A stretch of 43,372 nucleotides of DNA from Paracoccaceae bacterium (GCA_006226775.1 SBGD01000051.1:1-43372); one strand, 5' to 3'; positions 16,759 through 24,119 are shown, counted from the first letter of the stretch. The notes: a model not told the origin generated them from the sequence alone. A program made the numbers and translations.

Positions 16759-17081
16759 GACCCCGCCTCCTCCGGCACCATGAAGGCCCGCGCCAGCAGT
16801 TCCGCCGCCGCCCGGGCCGCGCCGATCGGGCCGCCGGCAATTTCCGACTGCACCAGATCGCGCGGCCCGCCCTGCCAGCCGCCGCCGCGCAACCCCGCGA
16901 CGATCAGCGCCAGCACGTCGCGGCTGGAAAACCGCCCCGCCTCGAAGCGCGCGACCAGGTCGACCAGCGACCCCTCGCCCAGCGCTTCCTCCAGTTCGGC
17001 CAGCGCGCCCAGCGTCAGCTTGAGCACCTGTGCCTCGCCGTCGATCACCAGCGTGACCTCGCCCCTCCACGGATTGGCCAT
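16755..17081 (-). CDS. GTA g10: tail assembly protein
   Basis: A 108-residue GTA_gp10-type protein (R. capsulatus g10, rcc01692). The first part is a small beta domain (RGEVTLVIDGEAQVLKLTLGAL), followed by helices (AELEEALGEGSLVDLVARFEAG). It lies directly after the major tail protein, like lambda gpG-type chaperones. The ATG at 17081 overlaps the g9 stop by one base; a GTG immediately upstream is equally possible. The stop overlaps the g10.1 start. Confidence 0.88.
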   Translation of the reverse strand: MANPWRGEVTLVIDGEAQVLKLTLGALAELEEALGEGSLVDLVARFEAGRFSSRDVLALIVAGLRGGGWQGGPRDLVQSEIAGGPIGAARAAAELLARAFMVPEEAGS

Positions 17082-17494
17082 CACAGCGCCACGAAGGTCA
17101 GCTCACCGGCCGAGGCGAGCGAAAGCTCGTATGTCGCCTCGCCGTCGTGATTGCCGGCATATTCCAGCCCGGTCACCTGGAACGGCCCCTGCACGGTGCC
17201 GAAATCCGGGATGATGACCTGGAAAGACGGCACCTCGCCGTCAAAGAAGATCTGGCGCGCGCGTTCATCCGTCGCCTCGTCCTTGAAGATGCCCGCACCC
17301 GAGATCGCCGCACTCTTCACCCCGGCCCCCGCCAGCAGTTCGCGCCAGCCCCCGGCGCTTTCCAGCGAGGTCACGTCCACCGTCTCGGCGTTGAAGCTGA
17401 TGCGCGAGGCGCGCAGCCCCACCATGGTCTCGAATTGTCCGCCACCCGAAAGATCGACCTTGATCAGAAGGTCCTTGCCGTTTTGCGCAGCCAT
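17081..17494 (-). CDS. GTA g9: major tail tube protein, TP901-1 family
   Basis: A 137-residue tail tube protein (R. capsulatus g9). It forms stacked rings along the tail, and the fold is a beta-sandwich shared with TP901-1-like tails. The start MAAQNGKDLLIKVDLSGG is typical, as is the motif FNAETVDVTSLESAGGWRELL near residue 35 and the ending ASAGELTFVAL. A 24-nt gap separates it from g8, where the ribosome site lies. Expected to be abundant. Confidence 0.93.
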   Translation of the reverse strand: MAAQNGKDLLIKVDLSGGGQFETMVGLRASRISFNAETVDVTSLESAGGWRELLAGAGVKSAAISGAGIFKDEATDERARQIFFDGEVPSFQVIIPDFGTVQGPFQVTGLEYAGNHDGEATYELSLASAGELTFVAL

Positions 17495-17518
17495 CTGCCT
17501 GCCTCCATTTCACGTTGT

Positions 17519-17929
17519 TCAACTGTCCTCGACCCGCGCGCGAAAGATCATGTCGATCCGCCGCGTGCCGCCCGTCGTGTCGCGTTTCGCCTTTGCCCGC
17601 AGGAACCAGATCCCCACCAGCCGCCCGCGGCTCAGGCTCATCTCGGCATCCGCCAGCGCGTCATTGACCGCCGCCGCCGCTTCCTTGGCCCGGGAAAACC
17701 CCTGGGCGTCGGTGATCACCGAAATGCTCAGGTCATGCGCCGCGCCGCCGCCGGACTTGTCCGACCGGTCGCGCGCGGTCTCTGCCCCCAGCACCACGTA
17801 GAGCGACGGCAGGGTGCCCGCCGGGATCGCGTCATGGATCGCCGTGCCGACAATCGCGCCCAGCGCCGCATCGCCGGCCAGCCGCTGATAGACCGCCTCC
17901 TGCAAGGCCGCTGCAACCGCATAGCTCAT
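17519..17929 (-). CDS. GTA g8: tail terminator protein, DUF3168
   Basis: A 136-residue DUF3168 protein (R. capsulatus g8). It caps the tail tube at the head-tail junction. Features are a helix ALQEAVYQRLAGDAALGAIVG, the strand LPSLYVVLGAE and the C-terminal strand TRRIDMIFRARVE. The ATG overlaps the g7 stop (ATGA), so it is coupled to g7. Confidence 0.9.
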   Translation of the reverse strand: MSYAVAAALQEAVYQRLAGDAALGAIVGTAIHDAIPAGTLPSLYVVLGAETARDRSDKSGGGAAHDLSISVITDAQGFSRAKEAAAAVNDALADAEMSLSRGRLVGIWFLRAKAKRDTTGGTRRIDMIFRARVEDS

Positions 17930-18264
17930 GGCGCCACCTCCTCTTCGGCAAAACAGGTGAGGAACCGGCCCTCCGGGTCGCGCTCGGCCACCGCCTCGAT
18001 CCGCCAGACCCGCGGCCCCGCGCGAAACCGCTGCCCCGCCACCGGCCGCGCCGGATCGCCCTCGGGCGCGCCGCGGACCGTGATGCGATATGCGGTGACC
18101 GAGGAGGGCCCCGCCGCACCGCCGGTCACCCGGCCCGAGCGCAGCGCAACCTCGGCCCAGAGCGTGCCCAGCGGCAGCCAGAGCCGGTCCGACCCGCCCG
18201 CCCCGTCCGGCACATCCTGCGGCGTCTCCAGCAGCAGCGCCCGGGTCATCCGCGGCACGCTCAT
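17926..18264 (-). CDS. GTA g7: head closure protein
   Basis: A 112-residue protein of the phage head-closure family (R. capsulatus g7). It seals the portal channel after DNA packaging. The sequence is rich in beta strands (LGTLWAEVALRSGR, SVTAYRITVRGAPEG, RVWRIEAVAERDPEGRFL), as expected of a small beta-barrel. Start at 18264 overlaps the g6 stop by 4 bases; the end overlaps the g8 start by 4 bases. Confidence 0.9.
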   Translation of the reverse strand: MSVPRMTRALLLETPQDVPDGAGGSDRLWLPLGTLWAEVALRSGRVTGGAAGPSSVTAYRITVRGAPEGDPARPVAGQRFRAGPRVWRIEAVAERDPEGRFLTCFAEEEVAP

Positions 18265-18860
18265 GTCCGCACCCCGGTGCCGATCCGCATCACCCGGTAG
18301 CGCTCGATCAGGCTGGTCACCCCGAAGGGCATGCAGCCCTGGCCCAGCGCCGTCTCGTTGCGGTACTCGTAGTAATGCGCGGCCAAGAGCATCACCGCCT
18401 GCGCCAGGTCGGCGGGCAGCCCGGCCCAATCCTCCGCATAGCCCGCGGCAAAGCCGATCACCGCCGAACCGCCCCGCGGGATCACCGGCAACAGGCTCCC
18501 CGTGGCGCGCAGGCCGGGCGCCTGGCCATCCTGCACCAGCCGGTAGTCGCCGGGATCGACGACCTCCGCCGCGCCGGTGCCATTGCGGATCTCCACCGAG
18601 GTGACGGCGTTCACCGGCGCCACCGGCAGGCTCTGGACCTCGGGCCTGCGCCAGAACGTGACCGTATAGGTGAACGCCCGCGCAATCAGGATCTTGCCCG
18701 TCCGCGCCTCGATCGCCGCCATGGCCGCCCTGAGAAAACTCTCCAGCACCGCATCCTGCACGCTCGCCCCGGAAAACCCGCTGCCCAGCCGCAGATGCGC
18801 CTTGAATTCCTCGACCGGAAGCGCCGCCTGGGGCACCGTCGTCTCTTCCACCAACATCAT
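18261..18860 (-). CDS. GTA g6: head-tail connector (adaptor) protein
   Basis: A 199-residue adaptor (gp6 class, R. capsulatus g6) that docks on the portal ring. The N-terminal helix region reads VEEFKAHLRLGSGF. Beta and helical segments follow, with LPADLAQAVMLLAAHYYEYRNE near residue 150, typical of HK97 gp6-like connectors. The ATG at 18860 is preferred because GGAG lies 8 nt upstream; an in-frame ATG at 18878 lacks a site. It follows the only long gap (139 bp) in this half of the cluster. Confidence 0.9.
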   Translation of the reverse strand: MMLVEETTVPQAALPVEEFKAHLRLGSGFSGASVQDAVLESFLRAAMAAIEARTGKILIARAFTYTVTFWRRPEVQSLPVAPVNAVTSVEIRNGTGAAEVVDPGDYRLVQDGQAPGLRATGSLLPVIPRGGSAVIGFAAGYAEDWAGLPADLAQAVMLLAAHYYEYRNETALGQGCMPFGVTSLIERYRVMRIGTGVRT

Positions 18861-18962
18861 CTTTGCACACTCCGTCATGCCTGTTTCAGGCGCGCGCCAC
18901 CCTGCGTTGCTCGAACGGAGGGGAGCAGCCAGACAACGCCGGGGTACCGGCGCGCGCCCGCC

Positions 18963-18983
18963 GGGGGACCGTTACGGCCCCCC
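18963..18983 (-). promoter_or_regulatory. Stem-loop after the capsid gene
   Basis: GGGGG-G-CCG pairs with CGG-T-CCCCC around a TAA loop (9 bp with one G-U pair) about 17 nt after the capsid stop. It has no T-run, so full termination is unlikely. It may stabilise or partly attenuate the transcript. Confidence 0.5.
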
Positions 18984-18999
18984 GACCTCACCACCCCGA

Positions 19000-20178
19000 T
19001 CAGGAGGCAGCGAAGCGCAGAACCTTGATCGCGGCAAAATCGCTCACGTCCCCGCCCACGCGCTTGGTGGCATAGAACAGCACGTTCGGCTTGGCGCTGA
19101 ACGGATCGCGCAGCACGCGCAGATCCGGGCGCTCGGCCACGGTATATCCGGCGGCAAAGTCGCCGAACGCGATGGAGTCAGACCCCGACGCGATATCCGG
19201 CATGTCCTCGGCAATCAGCACCGGGTAGCCCAGCAGACGCGCAGGCTCACCCGCGGCCAGCCCGTCCGACCACAGGAACCGCCCGTCGCCATCCTTCAGC
19301 TTGCGCACCTCACCGGCGGTCTTCGAGTTCATCACGAAGGTGCCATTGGCGCGATAGGTCGCGCCCAGCGCATAGACCAGGTCGATGATCGCATCGCCAT
19401 TGCCCAGCGCGCCGTCCGAACCAGTCGGCACATAGCCAATCGAATCCCAGGCCCAGGCGTCATTGTCGACGATGCTATGGGTCAGGAACCCGGTCGGCTT
19501 GTCCACGCCATCGCCATTGATGAAAGCCGCCGCCTCGGCGCGGGCAAACCGCTCGGCAATCCGGCCCGCCAGCCAGCTCTCGATGTCAAAGGCCGCATCG
19601 TCCAGCAGCCGCTGCGACGCCTTCGGCAGAGCGCTCAGCTCATGCAGCGGAATGGTGATCCGGTCGATGGTCGGTGTGCCGGTCTCGGACGCCGACCCGG
19701 TCTCCGACGCCCAGCCCGCGCCCAGATCGGTGGTATCGATCAGCACGTCATAGGAGGTCGCCTCGACATTCACCACGGTGGCGACGGCGCGGATCGACGC
19801 CCCCGAATGCAGCACCGACTTGATGGTCTGGGACATCTGCGGATCGACCAGGTAGCCGCCATCGGAATTCACCGCGGTCGACATCGACTTGTGGTCCAGC
19901 TCGAGCCCGCGCAGGCCGTCGTCATCGCCCGACCGCAGGTAGGCGTCAAAAGCCTTCTGGTGCGGCGCGTCATAGTCGGTGGCCGCCAGCACCGGACGGG
20001 CCGCGGAAAGGGTCTTGCGTTCGAACTTGGTCATCTTTTCTTCCTGCTTCTCAACACGTTGTTGGATTTCGGCCCGAAAGGCCCTGAGTTCCGAGACAAA
20101 GCCGCCCACCGCGGTCTTCACCTCTTCAGCCGGGGACACACCTTCCCCGCCCGCTGCCGTCGCATCGGTTCTGTCCAT
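19000..20178 (-). CDS. GTA g5: HK97-fold major capsid protein
   Basis: A 392-residue major capsid protein (R. capsulatus g5). The N-terminal charged coiled coil (about residues 15-50: FVSELRAFRAEIQQRVEKQ) is the scaffolding delta domain, which the protease encoded upstream should remove. The shell domain follows with typical segments: NSDGGYLVDPQMSQTIKSVL, LPKASQRLLDDAAFDIESWL, and the C-terminal FYATKRVGGDVSDFAAIKVLRF. The start at 20178 has AGGAG 8 nt upstream. It is encoded 26 nt after the protease. Abundant particle component. Confidence 0.95.
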   Translation of the reverse strand: MDRTDATAAGGEGVSPAEEVKTAVGGFVSELRAFRAEIQQRVEKQEEKMTKFERKTLSAARPVLAATDYDAPHQKAFDAYLRSGDDDGLRGLELDHKSMSTAVNSDGGYLVDPQMSQTIKSVLHSGASIRAVATVVNVEATSYDVLIDTTDLGAGWASETGSASETGTPTIDRITIPLHELSALPKASQRLLDDAAFDIESWLAGRIAERFARAEAAAFINGDGVDKPTGFLTHSIVDNDAWAWDSIGYVPTGSDGALGNGDAIIDLVYALGATYRANGTFVMNSKTAGEVRKLKDGDGRFLWSDGLAAGEPARLLGYPVLIAEDMPDIASGSDSIAFGDFAAGYTVAERPDLRVLRDPFSAKPNVLFYATKRVGGDVSDFAAIKVLRFAAS

Positions 20179-20204
20179 TCCGTCTCTCCTGATGTGCCGC
20201 GCCG

Positions 20205-20750
20205 TCAGTCGGTGCGCGCGATCTCCTGACGCGCCGCCTCGAAGACCGCCGCCAACTCCCGCAGGTCCGCGCTTTCCGGGGTCTCCCCCTTGGCCGCGAC
20301 CCGCGCACTGGGCAGCATCGGGAAGGTCACCAGCGACACCTCCCAAAGCTCCAGTTCCTGCAAGAGCCTTCTGCCCTTGTCCGATTTCACCGCCTTGCGG
20401 GTGCGATAGCCGATCGACAGCCCGTCAATCGCCCCCGCCGCCAGCAAGGCCGCCGCCTCGCGCCCCTTCTCGACGCTCTCGAGAATGCGGCCCTTGACGA
20501 AAAGCCCGCGCCCGTCCTCGCGCACCTCGTCCCAGACGCCGATGGGCTGCGCCGGATCATGCTGCCAGAGCATCCGCACCTTGCGCCCGTCCTCCGCCAG
20601 CCGCTTCAGCGACACCGCATAGGCGCCCGCGGCCACCACGTCACCGCCCTGGTCACACGCGCCAAACAGGCTCGCATAGCCCTCGATCAGGTGCCCTTCA
20701 GAGACACTCAATCCCTCGCCAAACCGCGCAAACTTCTTCTCAAGATCCAT
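20205..20750 (-). CDS. GTA g4: prohead maturation protease, HK97 family (U35)
   Basis: A 181-residue serine protease of the U35 family (R. capsulatus g4). It removes the capsid delta domain during head maturation. Typical segments are LIEGYASLFGACDQGGDVVAAGAY and MLWQHDPAQPIGVWDEVREDGRGL, where the H is probably catalytic. The next segment, AIDGLSIGYRTRKAV, contains the nucleophile serine. The C-terminal WEVSLVTFPMLPSARV is diagnostic. The ATG at 20750 is chosen because GGGAG lies 6 nt upstream. Confidence 0.94.
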   Translation of the reverse strand: MDLEKKFARFGEGLSVSEGHLIEGYASLFGACDQGGDVVAAGAYAVSLKRLAEDGRKVRMLWQHDPAQPIGVWDEVREDGRGLFVKGRILESVEKGREAAALLAAGAIDGLSIGYRTRKAVKSDKGRRLLQELELWEVSLVTFPMLPSARVAAKGETPESADLRELAAVFEAARQEIARTD

Positions 20751-20798
20751 CACCATCTCCCGTAGGGTGCGCATTCACTGCGCACCGATCCCGCCGCA

Positions 20799-21020
20799 TC
20801 ACTGCACCACCAGCAACCCCTGAAACGCCTGCGCCAATATCACCGCGACAACCCCGTAAACCGTCAGCCACAACCGCTTTTCCAGCCGTTCCAGCAGCTC
20901 CTCCAAGCGGTCCAGCCGCTTGTCCAGGGCCTCGAACTGCAATTTCGCCACCCGCTCATGCGCCTCCAGCCTCAAGGCCGGCGCGCAATCGAACGCCTCG
21001 AACCCCACGCGCTCACCCAT
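20799..21020 (-). CDS. GTA g3.5: small coiled-coil membrane protein
   Basis: A 73-residue protein overlapping the portal gene end by 8 bases. A coiled coil (residues 20-46, LQFEALDKRLDRLEELLERLE) is followed by one C-terminal membrane span (about 49-68, LWLTVYGVVAVILAQAFQGLL). It occupies the place of R. capsulatus g3.5. Its role in assembly is not known; the span suggests a membrane-attached assembly or lysis-related helper, but this is inference. Confidence 0.82.
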   Translation of the reverse strand: MGERVGFEAFDCAPALRLEAHERVAKLQFEALDKRLDRLEELLERLEKRLWLTVYGVVAVILAQAFQGLLVVQ

Positions 21021-22188
21021 CCTCGGGCTCCGCCGGCAGCCCCAAGAGCCGCCGCTTCTCACCTGTCGAAAGGAAATCTGCCCCGCTCACCCGCGCCCAC
21101 TGCGCCTCGCGCTCCGCCGCCAAGGCAGGCACCTGGTCCAGATCCGGCTTCAACTCCAGGGCCTCGCCCGCATAGCCACTCAGCCAGGCACTCAACCCCG
21201 CCACAACACGGCTCGCCAGGGGCAGCACCGTCTGCCGGTAAAACGCCCGGTTCGCCTCGGCGTAATTGGCGTAAGTCGCATCCCCCGGTATCCCCAGCAG
21301 CATCGGCGGCACCCCGAAGGCCAGCGCGATCTCGCGCGCCGCGGCATCCTTGGTCTTGTGGAACTCCATGTCCGAGGGCGAGAATCCCATCGGCTTCCAG
21401 TCCAGCCCGCCTTCCAGCAGCATCGGCCGCCCGGCATTCCTCGCGCCCTGGTGGTTGCTCTCGATCTCGCTCGCCAGCCGCTCGAACTGCTCCGGGCTCA
21501 TCGAGCCCTGGCCATCCGCCCCGCGATAGACAATCGCCCCCGAAGGCCGCGCCGCATTGTCGAGCAAGGCCTTCGACCAGCGCGAGGCCGAGTTATGCAC
21601 GTCCAGCGCCTGCGCCGCCGCCTGCAAGGGCGAAAACCCGTAATGATCGTCCTGCGGATGAAAGTTCCGCACATGACAGACCGGCGACAGCGGGCCCGTC
21701 ACGTCAAACCGATGCTTGCGCCCACCAACGGCATAGTCATAGGCCACCGGCCAGCCATCGCGCCCCGGCACGATCGACATCCGGTCCGAGCGCAGCACAT
21801 GAAGTTCCAGCGGCACGCCCTCCTCGCCGGACACCGCCTCGACATAACCATCGCCGCTCAGCAACAGATGCCCGTACAAGGCCTCCAGCAATTCCGCCCG
21901 CCCCTGCGCCGGGTTGGGCCGCGCCACCAGGTCCAACACGGGATGCCTCTCGTACCGCCGCTCCGCATCCTGCAACACCAGCGGCAGCGCCGCCGCGGCC
22001 TCGGCAATCATCTTGACCGCGCGAAACCCCACCGGGTTGCCGGCAAATCCCGCCCTTGTCAGCGACACCGTATCGCGCGGGCTCCATGCCACCCGGCCCG
22101 AGGTCTGCCAGGCCACCACCTTTCCGGTCGCGCTCGCCTTGGTCTCGACCGCGTCCACCGCCTTGTCCCGCCGCAGAAAATCAAACAT
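21013..22188 (-). CDS. GTA g3: portal protein, HK97 family
   Basis: A 391-residue portal (R. capsulatus g3). Twelve copies form the ring at one capsid vertex through which DNA is pumped. Typical features are VAWSPRDTVSLTRAGFAGNPV, the wing segment NPAQGRAELLEALYGHLLLSGDGYVEAV, and PPMLLGIPGDATYANYAEANRAFY. The start at 22188 (MFDFLRRDK) is preceded by AAGGAG. A 145-bp gap separates it from the terminase gene, unusual in this tight cluster; it holds a dispersed repeat motif. Confidence 0.94.
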   Translation of the reverse strand: MFDFLRRDKAVDAVETKASATGKVVAWQTSGRVAWSPRDTVSLTRAGFAGNPVGFRAVKMIAEAAAALPLVLQDAERRYERHPVLDLVARPNPAQGRAELLEALYGHLLLSGDGYVEAVSGEEGVPLELHVLRSDRMSIVPGRDGWPVAYDYAVGGRKHRFDVTGPLSPVCHVRNFHPQDDHYGFSPLQAAAQALDVHNSASRWSKALLDNAARPSGAIVYRGADGQGSMSPEQFERLASEIESNHQGARNAGRPMLLEGGLDWKPMGFSPSDMEFHKTKDAAAREIALAFGVPPMLLGIPGDATYANYAEANRAFYRQTVLPLASRVVAGLSAWLSGYAGEALELKPDLDQVPALAAEREAQWARVSGADFLSTGEKRRLLGLPAEPEDG

Positions 22189-22248
22189 CGCGTCCCACGC
22201 TCCTTCGCTGTCACCGGCCCGGGGCCCGGGGGCAGTGCGCCGCACCAC

Positions 22249-22272
22249 CCTTCATCTTGCCCCGTAAACTCC
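22249..22272. repeat. Short dispersed motif, copy 2, inside the GTA cluster
   Basis: CCTTCATCTTGCCCC-G-TAAACTCC matches 6198-6220. It lies in the 145-bp gap between the terminase and portal genes and is followed by CGCCGGAGG, which could pair with part of the motif. Confidence 0.6.
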
Positions 22273-22333
22273 CGCCGGAGGCATCGCCGCCCGACAAGAC
22301 ACACTATGCTACCAATTGATTAATCCCAGCCGA

Positions 22334-23653
22334 TCACAGCGTACGCACCTTCGGCGCCCCTGTGCGCGCCTCCAGCACCAGTTCGGTGACGGCCCAGACA
22401 AGCGCATCCACCCGGTCCGGGCTGCCCTTGCCCTGAAAGCCCTGAAGCGCCATCAGGCACATCTGGTCCTCCAACGCGCCAAGGCCGCCCACATGATGCA
22501 CCCGCCCCTGTTCATAAAGCGCGGCCACAGGCTCCGCCCGCGCCACCTTGCCCCGGCTGGCATTCACCGCCTTGTAGGACACCCCGCCTTCGATCTGCCG
22601 GATCACCGCCTCGACCATGGCGCCGCCCTGGTTGACCTCGGCCACGATCCGGTCGGCACCATGGGTCCGGTAGGCCTCCACCGCCCGCTCGGCCCAGGCC
22701 TGCGGGCTGGCCGCCCCAATGCTGGCGTCCTCCAGCACGAAGACCTCCCAGTCCTGCACCGGGCCCTTCATCCGCACCCCGGCCACCACGATGCCGCAGG
22801 CGTCCGAGCCCGCGTGCCCGGTCACCGGCGGATCCACCGCCACCACGATCCGGTCCAGATCCGGCACCCGGTCGACGCGGCACCCGTCCAGCAGCCCATG
22901 GGTCCAGAGCGCGCCCTCAATATCGAGCAGCAATTCGCCATCCAGCTCCTGCCGCCCGAGCCGCGAGCCTTCATACCTGGCCCGCACCTCGCGCAGGAAG
23001 GACTCGGCCAGATGCGCCCGGTTGGCCTCGGTCGGCGCGCGTGTCACCACCGTCGAGGAGACCTCCAGCAGCCGCTTGAGGGCCTCCGCATTGCGCGGCG
23101 TCGTGGTCACGCAGGCGCGCGGATCCTCCCCCAGCCGCAGCGCGAACTGCAACATGTCCCAGGTGTTCTCGCCATTGGGCCATTTCGCCAGCTCATCCGC
23201 CCAGGCCGCATCGAACTGCGGTCCGCGCAGGGCCTCGGGATCATTGGCTGAAAACGCCCGCGCCTCGGCGCCATTGGGCCAGACCAGCTTGCGCTTGCTG
23301 GCCTCCCACCTCGGCACCCGGTCCGGCGGCGACGAGCGCAGGATGCCGCTGTCGCCAAAGACCATCACGTCGCGCACCTGGTCATAGGTCTCGCCCACCA
23401 GCGCCACCCGTCGCGCGCGCCCCGGGTCGCGCGGCCGCGCGCCTTCGACCATCGCGCGCACCCATTCGGCCCCGGCGCGGGTCTTGCCCGCGCCGCGCCC
23501 GCCCATCACCACCCAGGACCGCCAATCGCCCCCGGGCGGCAATTGATGCGGATGCGCCCAGAACTCGAACAGAAAAGGGAGAGCAAGAAGCTCTCCCTCC
23601 CCCAGGCTGTCGAGAAACTCAGCCTGCGCCGCAGCACTTGCGCAGCTGAGCAA
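22334..23653 (-). CDS. GTA g2: large terminase subunit
   Basis: A 439-residue DNA packaging motor (R. capsulatus g2). The N-terminal ATPase has a Walker A GGRGAGKT at residues 51-58 and an acidic Walker B-like segment WADELAKW near 120. The C-terminal RNase H-like nuclease begins near IVVAVDPPVTGHAGSDACGIV. The TTG at 23653 is chosen because homologues begin LSCASAAAQAEFLDSL. Longer readings of the frame have no homology and overlap g1 by over 120 bases. With this start the overlap with g1 is 35 bases. GTA terminases package headfuls of host DNA without strong sequence choice. Confidence 0.93.
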   Translation of the reverse strand: MLSCASAAAQAEFLDSLGEGELLALPFLFEFWAHPHQLPPGGDWRSWVVMGGRGAGKTRAGAEWVRAMVEGARPRDPGRARRVALVGETYDQVRDVMVFGDSGILRSSPPDRVPRWEASKRKLVWPNGAEARAFSANDPEALRGPQFDAAWADELAKWPNGENTWDMLQFALRLGEDPRACVTTTPRNAEALKRLLEVSSTVVTRAPTEANRAHLAESFLREVRARYEGSRLGRQELDGELLLDIEGALWTHGLLDGCRVDRVPDLDRIVVAVDPPVTGHAGSDACGIVVAGVRMKGPVQDWEVFVLEDASIGAASPQAWAERAVEAYRTHGADRIVAEVNQGGAMVEAVIRQIEGGVSYKAVNASRGKVARAEPVAALYEQGRVHHVGGLGALEDQMCLMALQGFQGKGSPDRVDALVWAVTELVLEARTGAPKVRTL

Positions 23654-23948
23654 GACGGCACCCGATCTCAGATCGGGCGAGGTCAAGGTCGAGCCCGTAG
23701 GCCCCTTCGATGGCCGCTTCTCGTCGTGCGTAATCAGCAAGTTGTGCCTCCGTTTCCATCGCGAGCTTCATCCAGCCGCGTATTTCCGCCAGGGTCCCCC
23801 TGACGTCCTTCAAGGTTCCGATATCCCCGCCCTGGACCCGTTTCTTCAGGTCTCTCAAGGCTGCCTCGAATTCCACGAGACATTCGCGAACGACCTGAAG
23901 ATCTTCTTCCAGCCGCGCGACGTCCTGATCCGGAGTGATAAGTGCCAT
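23619..23948 (-). CDS. GTA g1: small terminase subunit
   Basis: A 109-residue helical protein at the position of R. capsulatus g1 (rcc01682), described as the small terminase. It is largely coiled coil (DQDVARLEEDLQVVRECLVEF, LKDVRGTLAEIRGWMKLAMETEAQLADYARREAAIE), with a C-terminal helix ending RKCCGAG. No DNA-binding helix-turn-helix is evident, which fits a particle that packages DNA without a pac site. The ATG at 23948 has GGAG 9 nt upstream. It is the first gene of the cluster. Confidence 0.88.
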   Translation of the reverse strand: MALITPDQDVARLEEDLQVVRECLVEFEAALRDLKKRVQGGDIGTLKDVRGTLAEIRGWMKLAMETEAQLADYARREAAIEGAYGLDLDLARSEIGCRLAQLRKCCGAG

Positions 23949-23997
23949 GCCGTCTCCGTGCCTCCCTCAATGAGGATGTCCCCGAACGAGAGACACG

Positions 23998-24033
23998 AAA
24001 AAACGGCCACCCGGGTCACCCCGGGGGCCGTTT
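23998..24033 (-). terminator. Strong intrinsic terminator between the GTA promoter and g1
   Basis: AAACGGCC pairs with GGCCGTTT (outer stem) and CCCGGG with CCCGGG (inner stem) around a GTGA loop, followed by TTTTTT on the minus strand. It lies about 20 nt after the predicted transcription start and 50 nt before the g1 start codon. It is therefore placed to stop the leader transcript before the cluster. Confidence 0.85.
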
Positions 24034-24051
24034 GCCCATGTCTTCCAGCAT
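24016..24051 (-). CDS. Possible 11-codon leader peptide
   Basis: ATG at 24051 opens an 11-residue frame (MLEDMGKRPPG) whose stop lies in the loop of the terminator. The ATG is almost at the predicted transcription start, so it would be leaderless. Its position recalls attenuator peptides, but I see no run of regulatory codons. It may equally be chance. Confidence 0.25.
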   Translation of the reverse strand: MLEDMGKRPPG

Positions 24052-24058
24052 GTCACGA

Positions 24059-24087
24059 TCTATAGCCCAGACCGCGCCGAATGTCAA
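24059..24087 (-). promoter_or_regulatory. Sigma70-type promoter upstream of the GTA cluster
   Basis: On the minus strand TTGACA (24087-24082), a 17-bp spacer and TATAGA (24064-24059) make an almost consensus promoter. Predicted start is near 24052. It is the only clear promoter between mltG and g1. Confidence 0.72.
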
Positions 24088-24088
24088 G

Positions 24089-24103
24089 TTAACCCATTGT
24101 AAA
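24089..24103. promoter_or_regulatory. CtrA-like box next to the GTA promoter
   Basis: On the plus strand TTAA-CCCATTG-TAAA matches the CtrA consensus TTAA-N7-TTAA with one mismatch. It abuts the -35 hexamer. CtrA is known to influence GTA production in R. capsulatus, though mainly through other regulators there. Confidence 0.4.
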
Positions 24104-24119
24104 CGCGGCGTTCTCTCAA

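Noticed and set aside
22189-22333. A gene in the gap between terminase and portal.
   Set aside because: Frames there are short, have no ribosome site and cover the dispersed motif.
9649-23948. Ordinary tailed prophage.
   Set aside because: No integrase, repressor, replication or lysis genes and no attachment sites are seen. Gene order and the short tape measure match the gene transfer agent.
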